Part shown: one piece after another, positions 36,028 through 48,620 of the stretch
Numbering within the stretch: the stretch's first letter is position 1
How the letters are laid out: each line of letters begins with the position of its first letter
NCBI RefSeq assembly: GCF_036785885.1
Contig: NC_092330.1
Coordinates: 20,246,525 to 20,310,524, forward strand
Direction: 5' to 3'
Origin: Coffea arabica
Lineage: Eukaryota > Streptophyta > Magnoliopsida > Gentianales > Rubiaceae
Length of the DNA: 64,000 nucleotides
The notes under the pieces: model-generated
Told to the model about the DNA's origin: nothing
The model's input: the letters and a program-made list of their open reading frames with translations, nothing else
Databases searched by the model: none
Program-made: the position numbers and the translations under genes

Positions 36028-36659
36028 GGGTGCGATCATACCAGCACTAATGCACCGGATCCCATCAGAACTTCGAAGTTAAGCGTGCTTGGGCGACAGT
36101 AGTACTAGGATGGGTGACCCTAGGCCGGTCAACGGGTCGGGTCTACACCCGGATCCGGATCGGATCCCTGAAATTTTTGCGGGTATGGGTAGGGATTTAA
36201 TTCCGTTATCCGGATCCGGATCCGTTTTTTCAAACAAAAAAACGGGTCGGATACGGAATATAGTATTCCGACCCGTATTAGACCCGGATCCGGATATAAA
36301 TGATTTAATAATTTATAAAAAATATATATTATCAATATAATTTGATTAGGATGATGTATTTGAGTAAAATCAATTTGATTTATTTTCTTATTTGGTTTTT
36401 TCTTTGCATTAGCTAGAAATTTGTTTACAAATATATCTTTTTCTCTTTTTTGTTAGAAATTATAAATTTTGGCAAATTTGTTCGGGTAGACCCGACCCGG
36501 ATCCGAGACTCGCCGGGTCCTGATCCGGAACATCGAATAAAAGACCCGTCGGGTAAACGGGTCGGCTCCGGGTCCGGGTCCGGAATAATGAATTCCGGCC
36601 CGGACCCGGCCCGTTGACACCCCTAGGTGACCCCCTGGGAAATCCTCGTGTTGCACCCC
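36028..36659 (+). pseudogene. 5S rRNA gene split by MITE
   Basis: Class A spacer upstream with GCATAATT. Confidence 0.94.
36121..36625 (+). mobile_element. hAT-type MITE, type IIc
   Basis: GTCCTGATCC marker. Confidence 0.92.
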
Positions 36660-37072
36660 TCCCTTTTTTGTTTCGAAATCCAAATTTTCCCTTCGTTCTT
36701 TATGCTGTAGTAATTTAGCTCCGTCGGAACGATTGCTTTATATTTTGCTTCTCATCGAAGCATGAAGGCGGATCTGAAGGCGCGAGACAAGTCAGGAACG
36801 GTACGGCTGGATCGAAGCCCGGATCGTCGGTCAAAGTTGTCGGCGCAAATGTATAAGTGCAAGCGTGAAGGATCAATTTCAGGATAATTGAGAGTTGCGC
36901 GACGAGGGAAAAAAAAATGGTGCAAATCAACAAGAAAAAAATGTAAAAGTAAATAAATAAAAGGATGAGGGGAAATTCTTGAATTGACGCTTAAAATGAA
37001 TTCGGGTCCAGAAAAGCCACACTGCTTCACAGGACGGGGCAGTTTAAAAGAATAAAGCGAAAGGAACATGGT

Positions 37073-37191
37073 GGGTGCGATCATACCAGCACTAATGCAC
37101 CGGATCCCATCAGAAATCCGAAGTTAAGCGTGCTTGGGCGAGAGTAGTACTAGGATGGGTGACCCCCTGGGAAGTCCTCGTGTTGCACCCC
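37073..37191 (+). rRNA. 5S rRNA gene, unsplit, variant
   Basis: C44A and T at -1, as at 30277, 6796 bp upstream. It is the only unsplit gene between 30396 and 41780. Confidence 0.95.
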
Positions 37192-37602
37192 TCCCTTTTT
37201 TGTTTCGAAATCCAAATTTCCCCTTCGTTCTTTATGCTGTAGTAATTTAGCTCCGTCGGAACGATTGCTTTATATTTTGCTTCTTATCGAAGCATGAAGG
37301 CGGATCTGAAGGCGCGAGACAAGTCAGGAACGGTACGGCTGGATCGAAGCCCGGATCGTCGGTCAAAGTTGTCGGCGCAAATGTATAAGCGCAAGCGTGA
37401 AGGATCAATTTCAGGATAATTGAGAGTTGTGCGACGAGGGAAAAAAAAGGTGCAAAGCAACAAGAAAAAAATATAAAAGTAAATAAATAAAAGGATGAGA
37501 GGAAATTCATGAATTGACGCTTAGAATGAATTCGGGTCCAGAAAAGCCAAACTGCTTCACAGGACGTGGCAGTTTAAAAGAATAAAGCGAAAGGAACATG
37601 GC

Positions 37603-38234
37603 GGGTGCGATCATACCAGCACTAATGCACCGGATCCCATCAGAACTTCGAAGTTAAGCGTGCTTGGGCGACAGTAGTACTAGGATGGGTGACCCTAGGC
37701 CGGTCAACGGGTCGGGTCTACACCCGGATCCGGATCGGATCCCTGAAATTTTTGCTGGTATGAGTAGGGATTTAATTCCGTTATCCGGATCCGGATCCGT
37801 TTTTTCAAACAAAAAAACGGGTCGGATACGGAATATAGTATTCCGACCCGTACTAGACCCGGATCCGGATATAAATGATTTAATAATTTATAAAAAATAT
37901 ATATTATCAATATAATTTGATTAGGATGATGTATTTGAGTAAAATCAATTTGATTTATTTTCTTATTTGGTTTTTTCTTTGCATTAGCTAGAAATTAGTT
38001 TACAAATATATCTTTTTCTCTTTTTTGTTAGAAATTATAAATTTTGGCAAATTTGTTCGGGTAGACCCGACCCGGATCCGAGACTCGCCGGGTCCGGATC
38101 CGGAACACCGAATAAAAGACCCGTCGGGTAAACGGGTCGGATCCGGGTCCGGGTCCGGAATAAAGAATTCCGGCCCGGATCCGGCCCGTTGACACCCCTA
38201 GGTGACCCCCTGGGAAATCCTCGTGTTGCACCCC
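37603..38234 (+). pseudogene. 5S rRNA gene split by MITE
   Basis: T46 haplotype. Confidence 0.94.
37696..38200 (+). mobile_element. hAT-type MITE, type IIb
   Basis: GGTATGAGTAGGG marker. Confidence 0.92.
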
Positions 38235-38645
38235 TCCCTTTTTTGTTTCGAAATCCAAATTTTCCCTTCGTTCTTTATGCTGTAGTAATTTAGCTCCGTC
38301 GGAACGATTGCTTTATATTTTGCTTCTCATCGAAGCATGAAGGCGGATCTGAAGGCGCGAGACAAGTCAGGAACGGTACGGCTGAATCGAAGCCCGGATC
38401 GTCGGTCAATGTTGTCGGCGCAAATGCATAAGCGCAAGCGTGAAGGATCAATTTCAGGATAATTGAGAGTTGTGCGACGAGGGAAAAAAAAGGTGCAAAG
38501 CAACAAGAAAAAAATATAAAAGTAAATAAATAAAAGGATGAGAGGAAATTCATGAATTGACGCTTAGAATGAATTCGGGTCCAGAAAAGCCAAACTGCTT
38601 CACAGGACGTGGCGGTTTAAAAGAATAAAGCGAAAGGAACATGGC

Positions 38646-39277
38646 GGGTGCGATCATACCAGCACTAATGCACCGGATCCCATCAGAACTTCGAAGTTAA
38701 GCGTGCTTGGGCGACAGTAGTACTAGGATGGGTGACCCTAGGCCGGTCAACGGGTCGGGTCTACACCCGGATCCGGATCGGATCCCTGAAATTTTTGCGG
38801 GTATGGGTAGGGATTTAATTCCGTTATCCGGATCCGGATCCGTTTTTTCAAACAAAAAAACGGGTCGGATACGGAATATAGTATTCCGACCCGTATTAGA
38901 CCCGGATCCGGATATAAATGATTTAATAATTTATAAAAAATATATATTATCAATATAATTTGATTAGGATGATGTATTTGAGTAAAATCAATTTGATTTA
39001 TTTTCTTATTTGGTTTTTTCTTTGCATTAGCTAGAAATTTGTTTACAAATATATCTTTTTCTCTTTTTTGTTAGAAATTATAAATTTTGGCAAATTTGTT
39101 CGGGTAGACCCGACCCGGATCCGAGACTCGCCGGGTCCGGATCCGGAACACCGAATAAAAGACCCGTCGGGTAAACGGGTCGGCTCCGGGTCCGGGTCCG
39201 GAATAATGAATTCCGGCCCGGACCCGGCCCGTTGACACCCCTAGGTGACCCCCTGGGAAATCCTCGTGTTGCACCCC
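38646..39277 (+). pseudogene. 5S rRNA gene split by MITE
   Basis: GTGGCGGTTTAAAAG upstream. Confidence 0.94.
38739..39243 (+). mobile_element. hAT-type MITE, type IIc
   Basis: GGGTCCGGGTCC, without the T of its counterparts 28280 and 35076. Confidence 0.92.
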
Positions 39278-39690
39278 TCCCTTTTTTGTTTCGAAATCCA
39301 AATTTTCCCTTCGTTCTTTATGCTGTAGTAATTTAGCTCCGTCGGAACGATTGCTTTATATTTTGCTTCTCATCGAAGCATGAAGGCGGATCTGAAGGCG
39401 CGAGACAAGTCAGGAACGGTACGGCTGGATCGAAGCCCGGTTCGTCGGTCAAAGTTGTCGGCGCAAATGTATAAGCGCAAGCGTGAAGGATCAATTTCAG
39501 CATAATTGAGAGTTGCGCGACGAGGGAAAAAAAAATGGTGCAAATCAACAAGAAAAAAATGTAAAAGTAAATAAATAAAAGGATGAGGGGAAATTCTTGA
39601 ATTGACGCTTAAAATGAATTCGGGTCCAGAAAAGCCACACTGCTTCACAGGACGGGGCAGTTTAAAAGAATAAAGCGAAAGGAACATGGC

Positions 39691-40322
39691 GGGTGCGATC
39701 ATACCAGCACTAATGCACCGGATCCCATCAGAACTTCGAAGTTAAGCGTGCTTGGGCGACAGTAGTACTAGGATGGGTGACCCTAGGCCGGTCAACGGGT
39801 CGGGTCTACACCCGGATCCGGATCGGATCCCTGAAATTTTTGCGGGTATGGGTAGGGATTTAATTCCGTTATCCGGATCCGGATCCGTTTTTTCAAACAA
39901 AAAAACGGGTCGGATACGGAATATAGTATTCCGACCCGTATTAGACCCGGATCCGGATATAAATGATTTAATAATTTATAAAAAATATATATTATCAATA
40001 TAATTTGATTAGGATGATGTATTTGAGTAAAATCAATTTGATTTATTTTCTTATTTGGTTTTTTCTTTGCATTAGCTAGAAATTTGTTTACAAATATATC
40101 TTTTTCTCTTTTTTGTTAGAAATTATAAATTTTGGCAAATTTGTTCGGGTAGACCCGACCCGGATCCGAGACTCGCCGGGTCCTGATCCGGAACATCGAA
40201 TAAAAGACCCGTCGGGTAAACGGGTCGGCTCCGGGTCCGGGTCCGGAATAATGAATTCCGGCCCGGACCCGGCCCGTTGACACCCCTAGGTGACCCCCTG
40301 GGAAATCCTCGTGTTGCACCCC
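39691..40322 (+). pseudogene. 5S rRNA gene split by MITE
   Basis: Class A spacer upstream with GCATAATT. Confidence 0.94.
39784..40288 (+). mobile_element. hAT-type MITE, type IIc
   Basis: GTCCTGATCC marker. Confidence 0.92.
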
Positions 40323-40735
40323 TCCCTTTTTTGTTTCGAAATCCAAATTTTCCCTTCGTTCTTTATGCTGTAGTAATTTAGCTCCGTCGGAACGATTGCT
40401 TTATATTTTGCTTCTCATCGAAGCATGAAGGCGGATCTGAAGGCGCGAGACAAGTCAGGAACGGTACGGCTGGATCGAAGCCCGGTTCGTCGGTCAAAGT
40501 TGTCGGCGCAAATGTATAAGCGCAAGCGTGAAGGATCAATTTCAGGATAATTGAGAGTTGCGCGACGAGGGAAAAAAAAATGGTGCAAATCAACAAGAAA
40601 AAAATGTAAAAGTAAATAAATAAAAGGATGAGGGGAAATTCTTGAATTGACGCTTAAAATGAATTCGGGTCCAGAAAAGCCACACTGCTTCACAGGACGG
40701 GGCAGTTTAAAAGAATAAAGCGAAAGGAACATGGC

Positions 40736-41367
40736 GGGTGCGATCATACCAGCACTAATGCACCGGATCCCATCAGAACTTCGAAGTTAAGCGTGCTTGG
40801 GCGACAGTAGTACTAGGATGGGTGACCCTAGGCCGGTCAACGGGTCGGGTCTACACCCGGATCCGGATCGGATCCCTGAAATTTTTGCGGGTATGGGTAG
40901 GGATTTAATTCCGTTATCCGGATCCGGATCCGTTTTTTCAAACAAAAAAACGGGTCGGATACGGAATATAGTATTCCGACCCGTACTAGACCCGGATCCG
41001 GATATAAATGATTTAATAATTTATAAAAAATATATATTATCAATATAATTTGATTAGGATGATGTATTTGAGTAAAATCAATTTGATTTATTTTCTTATT
41101 TGGTTTTTTCTTTGCATTAGCTAGAAATTAGTTTACAAATATATCTCTTTCTCTTTTTTGTTAGAAATTATAAATTTTGGCAAATTTGTTCGGGTAGACC
41201 CGACCTGGATCCGAGACTCGCCGGGTCCGGATCCGGAACACCGAATAAAAGACCCGTCGGGTAAACGGGTCGGCTCCAGGTCCGGGTCCGGAATAATGAA
41301 TTCCGGCCCGGACCCGGCCCGTTGACACCCCTAGGTGACCCCCTGGGAAATCCTCGTGTTGCACCCC
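40736..41367 (+). pseudogene. 5S rRNA gene split by MITE (zone junction)
   Basis: Upstream it matches the tetramer zone (spacer like that before 33940), downstream the dimer zone. Confidence 0.94.
40829..41333 (+). mobile_element. hAT-type MITE, type IId
   Basis: First copy with ATATCTCTTT (IId); private GACCTGGATCC and CTCCAGGTCC. Confidence 0.92.
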
Positions 41368-41780
41368 TCCCTTTTTTGTTTCGAAATCCAAATTTTCCCT
41401 TCGTTCTTTATGCTGTAGTAATTTAGCTCCGTCGGAACGATTGCTTTATATTTTGCTTCTCATCGAAGCATGAAGGCGGATCTGAAGGCGCGAGACAAGT
41501 CAGGAACGGTACGGCTGGATCGAAGCCCGGATCGTCGGTCAAAGTTGTCGGCGCAAATGTATACGCGCAAGCGTGAAGGATCAATTTCAGGATAATTGAG
41601 AGTTGCGCGACGAGGGAAAAAAAAATGGTGCAAATCAACAAGAAAAAAATGTAAAAGTAAATAAATAAAAGGATGAGGGGAAATTCTTGAATTGACGCTT
41701 AAAATGAATTCGGGTCCAGAAAAGCCACACTGCTTCACAGGACGGGGCAGTTTAAAAGAATAAAGCGAAAGGAACATGGC

Positions 41781-41899
41781 GGGTGCGATCATACCAGCAC
41801 TAATGCACCGGATCCCATCAGAACTCCGATGTTAAGCGTGCTTGGGCGAGAGTAGTACTAGGATGGGTGACCCCCTGGGAAGTCCTCGTGTTGCACCCC
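41781..41899 (+). rRNA. 5S rRNA gene, unsplit, variant
   Basis: A50T at the edge of box A (CTCCGATGTTAAG); C at -1. First intact gene of the dimer zone. Confidence 0.95.
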
Positions 41900-42310
41900 T
41901 CCCTTTTTTGTTTCGAAATCCAAATTTCCCCTTCGTTCTTTATGCTGTAGTAATTTAGCTCCGTCGGAACGATTGCTTGATATTTTGCTTCTCATCGAAG
42001 CATGAAGGCGGATCTGAAGGCGCGAGACAAGTCAGGAACGGTACGGCTGGATCGAAGCCCGGATCGTCGGTCAAAGTTGTCGGCGCAAATGTATAAGCGC
42101 AAGCGTGAAGGATCAATTTCAGGATAATTGAGAGTTGTGCGACGAGGGAAAAAAAAGGTGCAAAGCAACAAGAAAAAAATATAAAAGTAAATAAATAAAA
42201 GGATGAGAGGAAATTCATGAATTGACGCTTAGAATGAATTCGGGTCCAGAAAAGCCAAACTGCTTCACAGGACGTGGCAGTTTAAAAGAATAAAGCGAAA
42301 GGAACATGGC

Positions 42311-42942
42311 GAGTGCGATCATACCAGCACTAATGCACCGGATCCCATCAGAACTTCGAAGTTAAGCGTGCTTGGGCGACAGTAGTACTAGGATGGGTGA
42401 CCCTAGGCCGGTCAACGGGTCGGGTCTACACCCGGATCCGGATCGGATCCCTGAAATTTTTGCGGGTATGGGTAGGGATTTAATTCCGTTATCCGGATCC
42501 GGATCCGTTTTTTCAAACAAAAAAACGGGTCGGATACGGAATATAGTATTCCGACCCGTACTAGACCCGGATCCGGATATAAATGATTTAATAATTTATA
42601 AAAAATATATATTATCAATATAATTTGATTAGGATGATGTATTTGAGTAAAATCAATTTGATTTATTTTCTTATTTGGTTTTTTCTTTGCATTAGCTAGA
42701 AATTAGTTTACAAATATATCACTTTCTCTTTTTTGTTAGAAATTATAAATTTTGGCAAATTTGTTCGGGTAGACCCGACCCGGATCCGAGACTCGCCGGG
42801 TCCGGATCCGGAACACCGAATAAAAGACCCGTCGGGTAAACGGGTCGGCTCCGGGTCCGGGTCCGGAATAATGAATTCCGGCCCGGACCCGGCCCGTTGA
42901 CACCCCTAGGTGACCCCCTGGGAAATCCTCGTGTTGCACCCC
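42311..42942 (+). pseudogene. 5S rRNA gene split by MITE, G2A
   Basis: Starts GAGTGCGATC (G2A), a private change. Confidence 0.94.
42404..42908 (+). mobile_element. hAT-type MITE, type IId
   Basis: ATATCACTTT, private. Confidence 0.92.
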
Positions 42943-43355
42943 TCCCTTTTTTGTTTCGAAATCCAAATTTTCCCTTCGTTCTTTATGCTGTAGTAATTTA
43001 GCTCCGTCGGAACGATTGCTTTATATTTTGCTTCTCATCGAAGCATGAAGGCGGATCTGAAGGCGCGAGACAAGTCAGGAACGGTACGGCTGGATCGAAG
43101 CCCGGATCGTCGGTCAAAGTTGTCGGCGCAAATGTATACGCGCAAGCGTGAAGGATCAATTTCAGGATAATTGAGAGTTGCGCGACGAGGGAAAAAAAAA
43201 TGGTGCAAATCAACAAGAAAAAAATGTAAAAGTAAATAAATAAAAGGATGAGGGGAAATTCTTGAATTGACGCTTAAAATGAATTCGGGTCCAGAAAAGC
43301 CACACTGCTTCACAGGACGGGGCAGTGTAAAAGAATAAAGCAAAAGGAACATGGC

Positions 43356-43474
43356 GGGTGCGATCATACCAGCACTAATGCACCGGATCCCATCAGAACT
43401 CCGAAGTTAAGCGTGCTTGGGCGAGAGTAGTACTAGGATGGGTGACCCCCTGGGAAGTCCTCGTGTTGCACCCC
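43356..43474 (+). rRNA. 5S rRNA gene, intact; altered upstream region
   Basis: The gene is consensus, but the -30 box reads TGTAAAAG and the GC at -16/-15 has become AC's neighbour CA (AAAGCAAAAGG). The identical pair of changes recurs at 51241. Confidence 0.96.
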
Positions 43475-43885
43475 TCCCTTTTTTGTTTCGAAATCCAAAT
43501 TTCCCCTTCGTTCTTTATGCTGTAGTAATTTAGCTCCGTCGGAACGATTGCTTGATATTTTGCTTCTCATCGAAGCATGAAGGCGGATCTGAAGGCGCGA
43601 GACAAGTCAGGAACGGTACGGCTGGATCGAAGCCCGGATCGTCGGTCAAAGTTGTCGGCGCAAATGTATAAGCGCAAGCGTGAAGGATCAATTTCAGGAT
43701 AATTGAGAGTTGTGCGACGAGGGAAAAAAAAGGTGCAAAGCAACAAGAAAAAAATATAAAAGTAAATAAATAAAAGGATGAGAGGAAATTCATGAATTGA
43801 CGCTTAGAATGAATTCGGGTCCAGAAAAGCCAAACTGCTTCACAGGACGTGGCAGTTTAAAAGAATAAAGCGAAAGGAACATGGC

Positions 43886-44517
43886 GGGTGCGATCATACC
43901 AGCACTAATGCACCGGATCCCATCAGAACTTCGAAGTTAAGCGTGCTTGGGCGACAGTAGTACTAGGATGGGTGACCCTAGGCCGGTCAACGGGTCGGGT
44001 CTACACCCGGATCCGGATCGGATCCCTGAAATTTTTGCGGGTATGGGTAGGGATTTAATTCCGTTATCCGGATCCGGATCCGTTTTTTCAAACAAAAAAA
44101 CGGGTCGGATACGGAATATAGTATTCCGACCCGTACTAGACCCGGATCCGGATATAAATGATTTAATAATTTATAAAAAATATATATTATCAATATAATT
44201 TGATTAGGATGATGTATTTGAGTAAAATCAATTTGATTTATTTTCTTATTTGGTTTTTTCTTTGCATTAGCTAGAAATTAGTTTACAAATATATCTCTTT
44301 CTCTTTTTTGTTAGAAATTATAAATTTTGGCAAATTTGTTCGGGTAGACCCGACCCGGATCCGAGACTCGCCGGGTCCGGATCCGGAACACCGAATAAAA
44401 GACCCGTCGGGTAAACGGGTCGGCTCCGGGTCCTGGTCCGGAATAATGAATTCCGGCCCGGACCCGGCCCGTTGACACCCCTAGGTGACCCCCTGGGAAA
44501 TCCTCGTGTTGCACCCC
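43886..44517 (+). pseudogene. 5S rRNA gene split by MITE
   Basis: T46 haplotype. Confidence 0.94.
43979..44483 (+). mobile_element. hAT-type MITE, type IId
   Basis: GGGTCCTGGTCC, shared with the element at 55025. Confidence 0.92.
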
Positions 44518-44929
44518 TCCCTTTTTTGTTTCGAAATCCAAATTTTCCCTTCGTTCTTTATGCTGTAGTAATTTAGCTCCGTCGGAACGATTGCTTTATA
44601 TTTTGCTTCTCATCGAAGCATGAAGGCGGATCTGAAGGCGCGAGACAAGTCAGGAACGGTACGGCTGGATCGAAGCCCGGATCGTCGGTCAAAGTTGTCG
44701 GCGCAAATGTATAAGCGCAAGCGTGAAGGATCAATTTCAGGATAATTGAGAGTTGCGCGACGAGGGAAAAAAAATGGTGCAAATCAACAAGAAAAAAATG
44801 TAAAAGTAAATAAATAAAAGGATGAGGGGAAATTCTTGAATTGACGCTTAAAATGAATTCGGGTCCAGAAAAGCCACACTGCTTCACAGGACGGGGCAGT
44901 TTAAAAGAATAAAGCGAAAGGAACATGGC

Positions 44930-45048
44930 GGGTGCGATCATACCAGCACTAATGCACCGGATCCCATCAGAACTCCGAAGTTAAGCGTGCTTGGGCGAGA
45001 GTAGTACTAGGATGGGTGACCCCCTGGGAAGTCCTCGTGTTGCACCCC
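44930..45048 (+). rRNA. 5S rRNA gene, intact
   Basis: Consensus gene and promoter; upstream spacer one A shorter. Confidence 0.97.
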
Positions 45049-45459
45049 TCCCTTTTTTGTTTCGAAATCCAAATTTCCCCTTCGTTCTTTATGCTGTAGT
45101 AATTTAGCTCCGTCGGAACGATTGCTTGATATTTTTCTTCTCATCGAAGCATGAAGGCGGATCTGAAGGCGCGAGACAAGTCAGGAACGGTACGGCTGGA
45201 TCGAAGCCCGGATCGTCGGTCAAAGTTGTCGGCGCAAATGTATAAGCGCAAGCGTGTAGGATCAATTTCAGGATAATTGAGAGTTGTGCGACGAGGGAAA
45301 AAAAAGGTGCAAAGCAACAAGAAAAAAATATAAAAGTAAATAAATAAAAGGATGAGAGGAAATTCATGAATTGACGCTTAGAATGAATTCGGGTCCAGAA
45401 AAGCCAAACTGCTTCACAGGACGTGGCAGTTTAAAAGAATAAAGCGAAAGGAACATGGC

Positions 45460-46102
45460 GGGTGCGATCATACCAGCACTAATGCACCGGATCCCATCAG
45501 AACTTCGAAGTTAAGCGTGCTTGGGCGACAGTAGTACTAGGATGGGTGACCCTAGGCCGGTCAACGGGTCGGGTCTACACCCGGATCCGGATCGGATCCC
45601 TGAAATTTTTGCGGGTATGGGTAGGGATTTAATTCCGTTATCCGGATCCGGATCCGTTTTTTCAAACAAAAAAACGGGTCGGATACGGAATATAGTATTC
45701 CGACCCGTACTAGACCCGGATCCGGATATAAATGATTTAATAATTTATAAAAAATATATATTATCAATATAATTTGATTAGGATGATGTATTTGAGTAAA
45801 ATCAATTTGATTTATTTTCTTATTTGGTTTTTTCTTTGCATTAGTTAGAAATTAGTTTACAAATATATTTTTTTCTCTTTTTTGTTAGAAATTATAAATT
45901 TTGGCAAATTTGTTCGGGTAGACCCGACCCGGATCCGAGACTCGCCGGGTCCGGATCCAGAACACAGAATAAAAGACCCGTCGGGTAAACGGGTCGGATC
46001 CGGCTCCGGGTCCGGAATAATGAATTCCGGCCCGGACCCGGCCCGGACCCGGCCCGTTGACACCCCTAGGTGACCCCCTGGGAAATCCTCGTGTTGCACC
46101 CC
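45460..46102 (+). pseudogene. 5S rRNA gene split by MITE
   Basis: T46 haplotype; 11 bp longer than usual. Confidence 0.94.
45553..46068 (+). mobile_element. hAT-type MITE, II/I hybrid, 516 bp
   Basis: Left half type II, right half type I with CGGATCCAGAAC and GGCTCCGGG; CGGACCCGGCC is tandemly doubled near the right end. Confidence 0.9.
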
Positions 46103-46515
46103 TCCCTTTTTTGTTTCGAAATCCAAATTTCCCCTTCGTTCTTTATGCTGTAGTAATTTAGCTCCGTCGGAACGATTGCTTTATATTTTGCTTCTCATCG
46201 AAGCATGAAGGCGGATCTGAAGGCGCGAGACAAGTCAGGAACGGTACGGCTGGATCGAAGCCCGGATCGTCGGTCAAAGTTGTCGGCGCAAAATTATAAG
46301 TGCAAGCGTGAAGGATCAATTTCAGGATAATTGAGAGTTGCGCGACGAGGGAAAAAAAAATGGTGCAAATCAACAAGAAAAAAATGTAAAAGTAAATAAA
46401 TAAAAGGATGAGGGGAAATTCTTGAATTGACGCTTAAAATGAATTCGGGTCCAGAAAAGCCACACTGCTTCACAGGACGGGGCAGTTTAAAAGAATAAAG
46501 CGAAAGGAACATGGC

Positions 46516-46634
46516 GGGTGCGATCATACCAGCACTAATGCACCGGATCCCATCAGAACTCCGAAGTTAAGCGTGCTTGGGCGAGAGTAGTACTAGGATG
46601 GGTGACCCCCTGGGAAGTCCTCGTGTTGCACCCC
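46516..46634 (+). rRNA. 5S rRNA gene, intact
   Basis: Consensus gene and promoter. The upstream spacer has a private GCAAAATTATAAG. Confidence 0.97.
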
Positions 46635-47045
46635 TCCCTTTTTTGTTTCGAAATCCAAATTTCCCCTTCGTTCTTTATGCTGTAGTAATTTAGCTCCGTC
46701 GGAACGATTGCTTTATATTTTGCTTCTTATCGAAGCATGAAGGCGGATCTGAAGGCGCGAGACAAGTCAGGAACGGTACGGCTGGATCGAAGCCCGGATC
46801 GTCGGTCAAAGTTGTCGGCGCAAATGTATAAGCGCAAGCGTGAAGGATCAATTTCAGGATAATTGAGAGTTGTGCGACGAGGGAAAAAAAAGGTGCAAAG
46901 CAACAAGAAAAAAATATAAAAGTAAATAAATAAAAGGATGAGAGGAAATTCATGAATTGACGCTTAGAATGAATTCGGGTCCAGAAAAGCCAAACTGCTT
47001 CACAGGACGTGGCAGTTTAAAAGAATAAAGCGAAAGGAACATGGC

Positions 47046-47677
47046 GGGTGCGATCATACCAGCACTAATGCACCGGATCCCATCAGAACTTCGAAGTTAA
47101 GCGTGCTTGGGCGACAGTAGTACTAGGATGGGTGACCCTAGGCCGGTCAACGGGTCGGGTCTACACCCGGATCCGGATCGGATCCCTGAAATTTTTGCTG
47201 GTATGGGTAGGGATTTAATTCCGTTATCCGAATCCGGATCCGTTTTTTCAAACAAAAAAACGGGTCGGATACGGAATATAGTATTCCGACCCGTACTAGA
47301 CTCGGATCCGGATATAAATGATTTAATAATTTATAAAAAATATATAATATCAATATAATTTGATTAGGATGATGTATTTGAGTAAAATCAATTTGATTTA
47401 TTTTCTTATTTGGTTTTTTCTTTGCATTAGCTAGAAATTAGTTTACAAATATATCTCTTTCTCTTTTTTGTTAGAAATTATAAATTTTGGCAAATTTGTT
47501 CGGGTAGACCCGACCCGGATCCGAGACTCGCCGGGTCCGGATCCGGAACACGGAATAAAAGACCCGTCGGGTAAACGGGTCGGCTCCGGGTCCGGGTCCG
47601 GAATAATGAATTTCGGCCCGGACCCGGCCCGTTGACACCCCTAGGTGACCCCCTGGGAAATCCTCGTGTTGCACCCC
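47046..47677 (+). pseudogene. 5S rRNA gene split by MITE
   Basis: Counterpart of 53357, 6311 bp away. Confidence 0.94.
47139..47643 (+). mobile_element. hAT-type MITE, IIb/IId mosaic
   Basis: GCTGGTATG, CCGAATCCGG and AATTTCGGCC, shared with 53450; private GACTCGG and ACGGAAT. Confidence 0.92.
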
Positions 47678-48090
47678 TCCCTTTTTTGTTTCGAAATCCA
47701 AATTTTCCCTTCGTTCTTTATGCTGTAGTAATTTAGCTCCGTCGGAACGATTGCTTTATATTTTGCTTCTCATCGAAGCATGAAGGCGGATCTGAAGGCG
47801 CGAGACAAGTCAGGAACGGTACGGCTGGATCGAAGCCCGGTTCGTCGGTCAAAGTTGTCGGCGCAAATGTATAAGCGCAAGCGTGAAGGATCAATTTCAG
47901 GATAATTGAGAGTTGCGCGACGAGGGAAAAAAAAATGGTGCAAATCAACAAGAAAAAAATGTAAAAGTAAATAAATAAAAGGATGAGGGGAAATTCTTGA
48001 ATTGACGCTTAAAATGAATTCGGGTCCAGAAAAGCCACACTGCTTCACAGGACGGGGCAGTTTAAAAGAATAAAGCGAAAGGAACATGGC

Positions 48091-48209
48091 GGGTGCGATC
48101 ATACCAGCACTAATGCACCGGATCCCATCAGAACTCCGAAGTTAAGCGTGCTTGGGCGAGAGTAGTACTAGGATGGGTGACCCCCTGGGAAGTCCTCGTG
48201 TTGCACCCC
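48091..48209 (+). rRNA. 5S rRNA gene, intact
   Basis: Consensus gene and promoter. Confidence 0.97.
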
Positions 48210-48620
48210 TCCCTTTTTTGTTTCGAAATCCAAATTTCCCCTTCGTTCTTTATGCTGTAGTAATTTAGCTCCGTCGGAACGATTGCTTTATATTTTGCTT
48301 CTCATCGAAGCATGAAGGCGGATCTGAAGGCGCGAGACAAGTCAGGAACGGTACGGCTGGATCGAAGCCCGGATCGTCGGTCAAAGTTGTCGGCGCAAAT
48401 GTATAAGCGCAAGCGTGAAGGATCAATTTCAGGATAATTGAGAGTTGTGCGACGAGGGAAAAAAAAGGTGCAAAGCAACAAGAAAAAAATATAAAAGTAA
48501 ATAAATAAAAGGATGAGAGGAAATTCATGAATTGACGCTTAGAATGAATTCGGGTCCAGAAAAGCCAAACTGCTTCACAGGACGTGGCAGTTTAAAAGAA
48601 TAAAGCGAAAGGAACATGGC

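Larger units (their letters stand above)
19818..40735 (+). repeat. Tetrameric higher-order repeat zone, 3663-bp period
   Basis: Each tetramer is split, split, split, intact: 19818-23480, 23481-27143, 27144-30806, 33940-37602. A private spacer change, GCATAATT, lies at 25379, 29042, 32705, 35838 and 39501, giving steps of 3663, 3663, 3133 and 3663. The 3133 step equals one tetramer minus one 530-bp intact unit. Confidence 0.88.
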
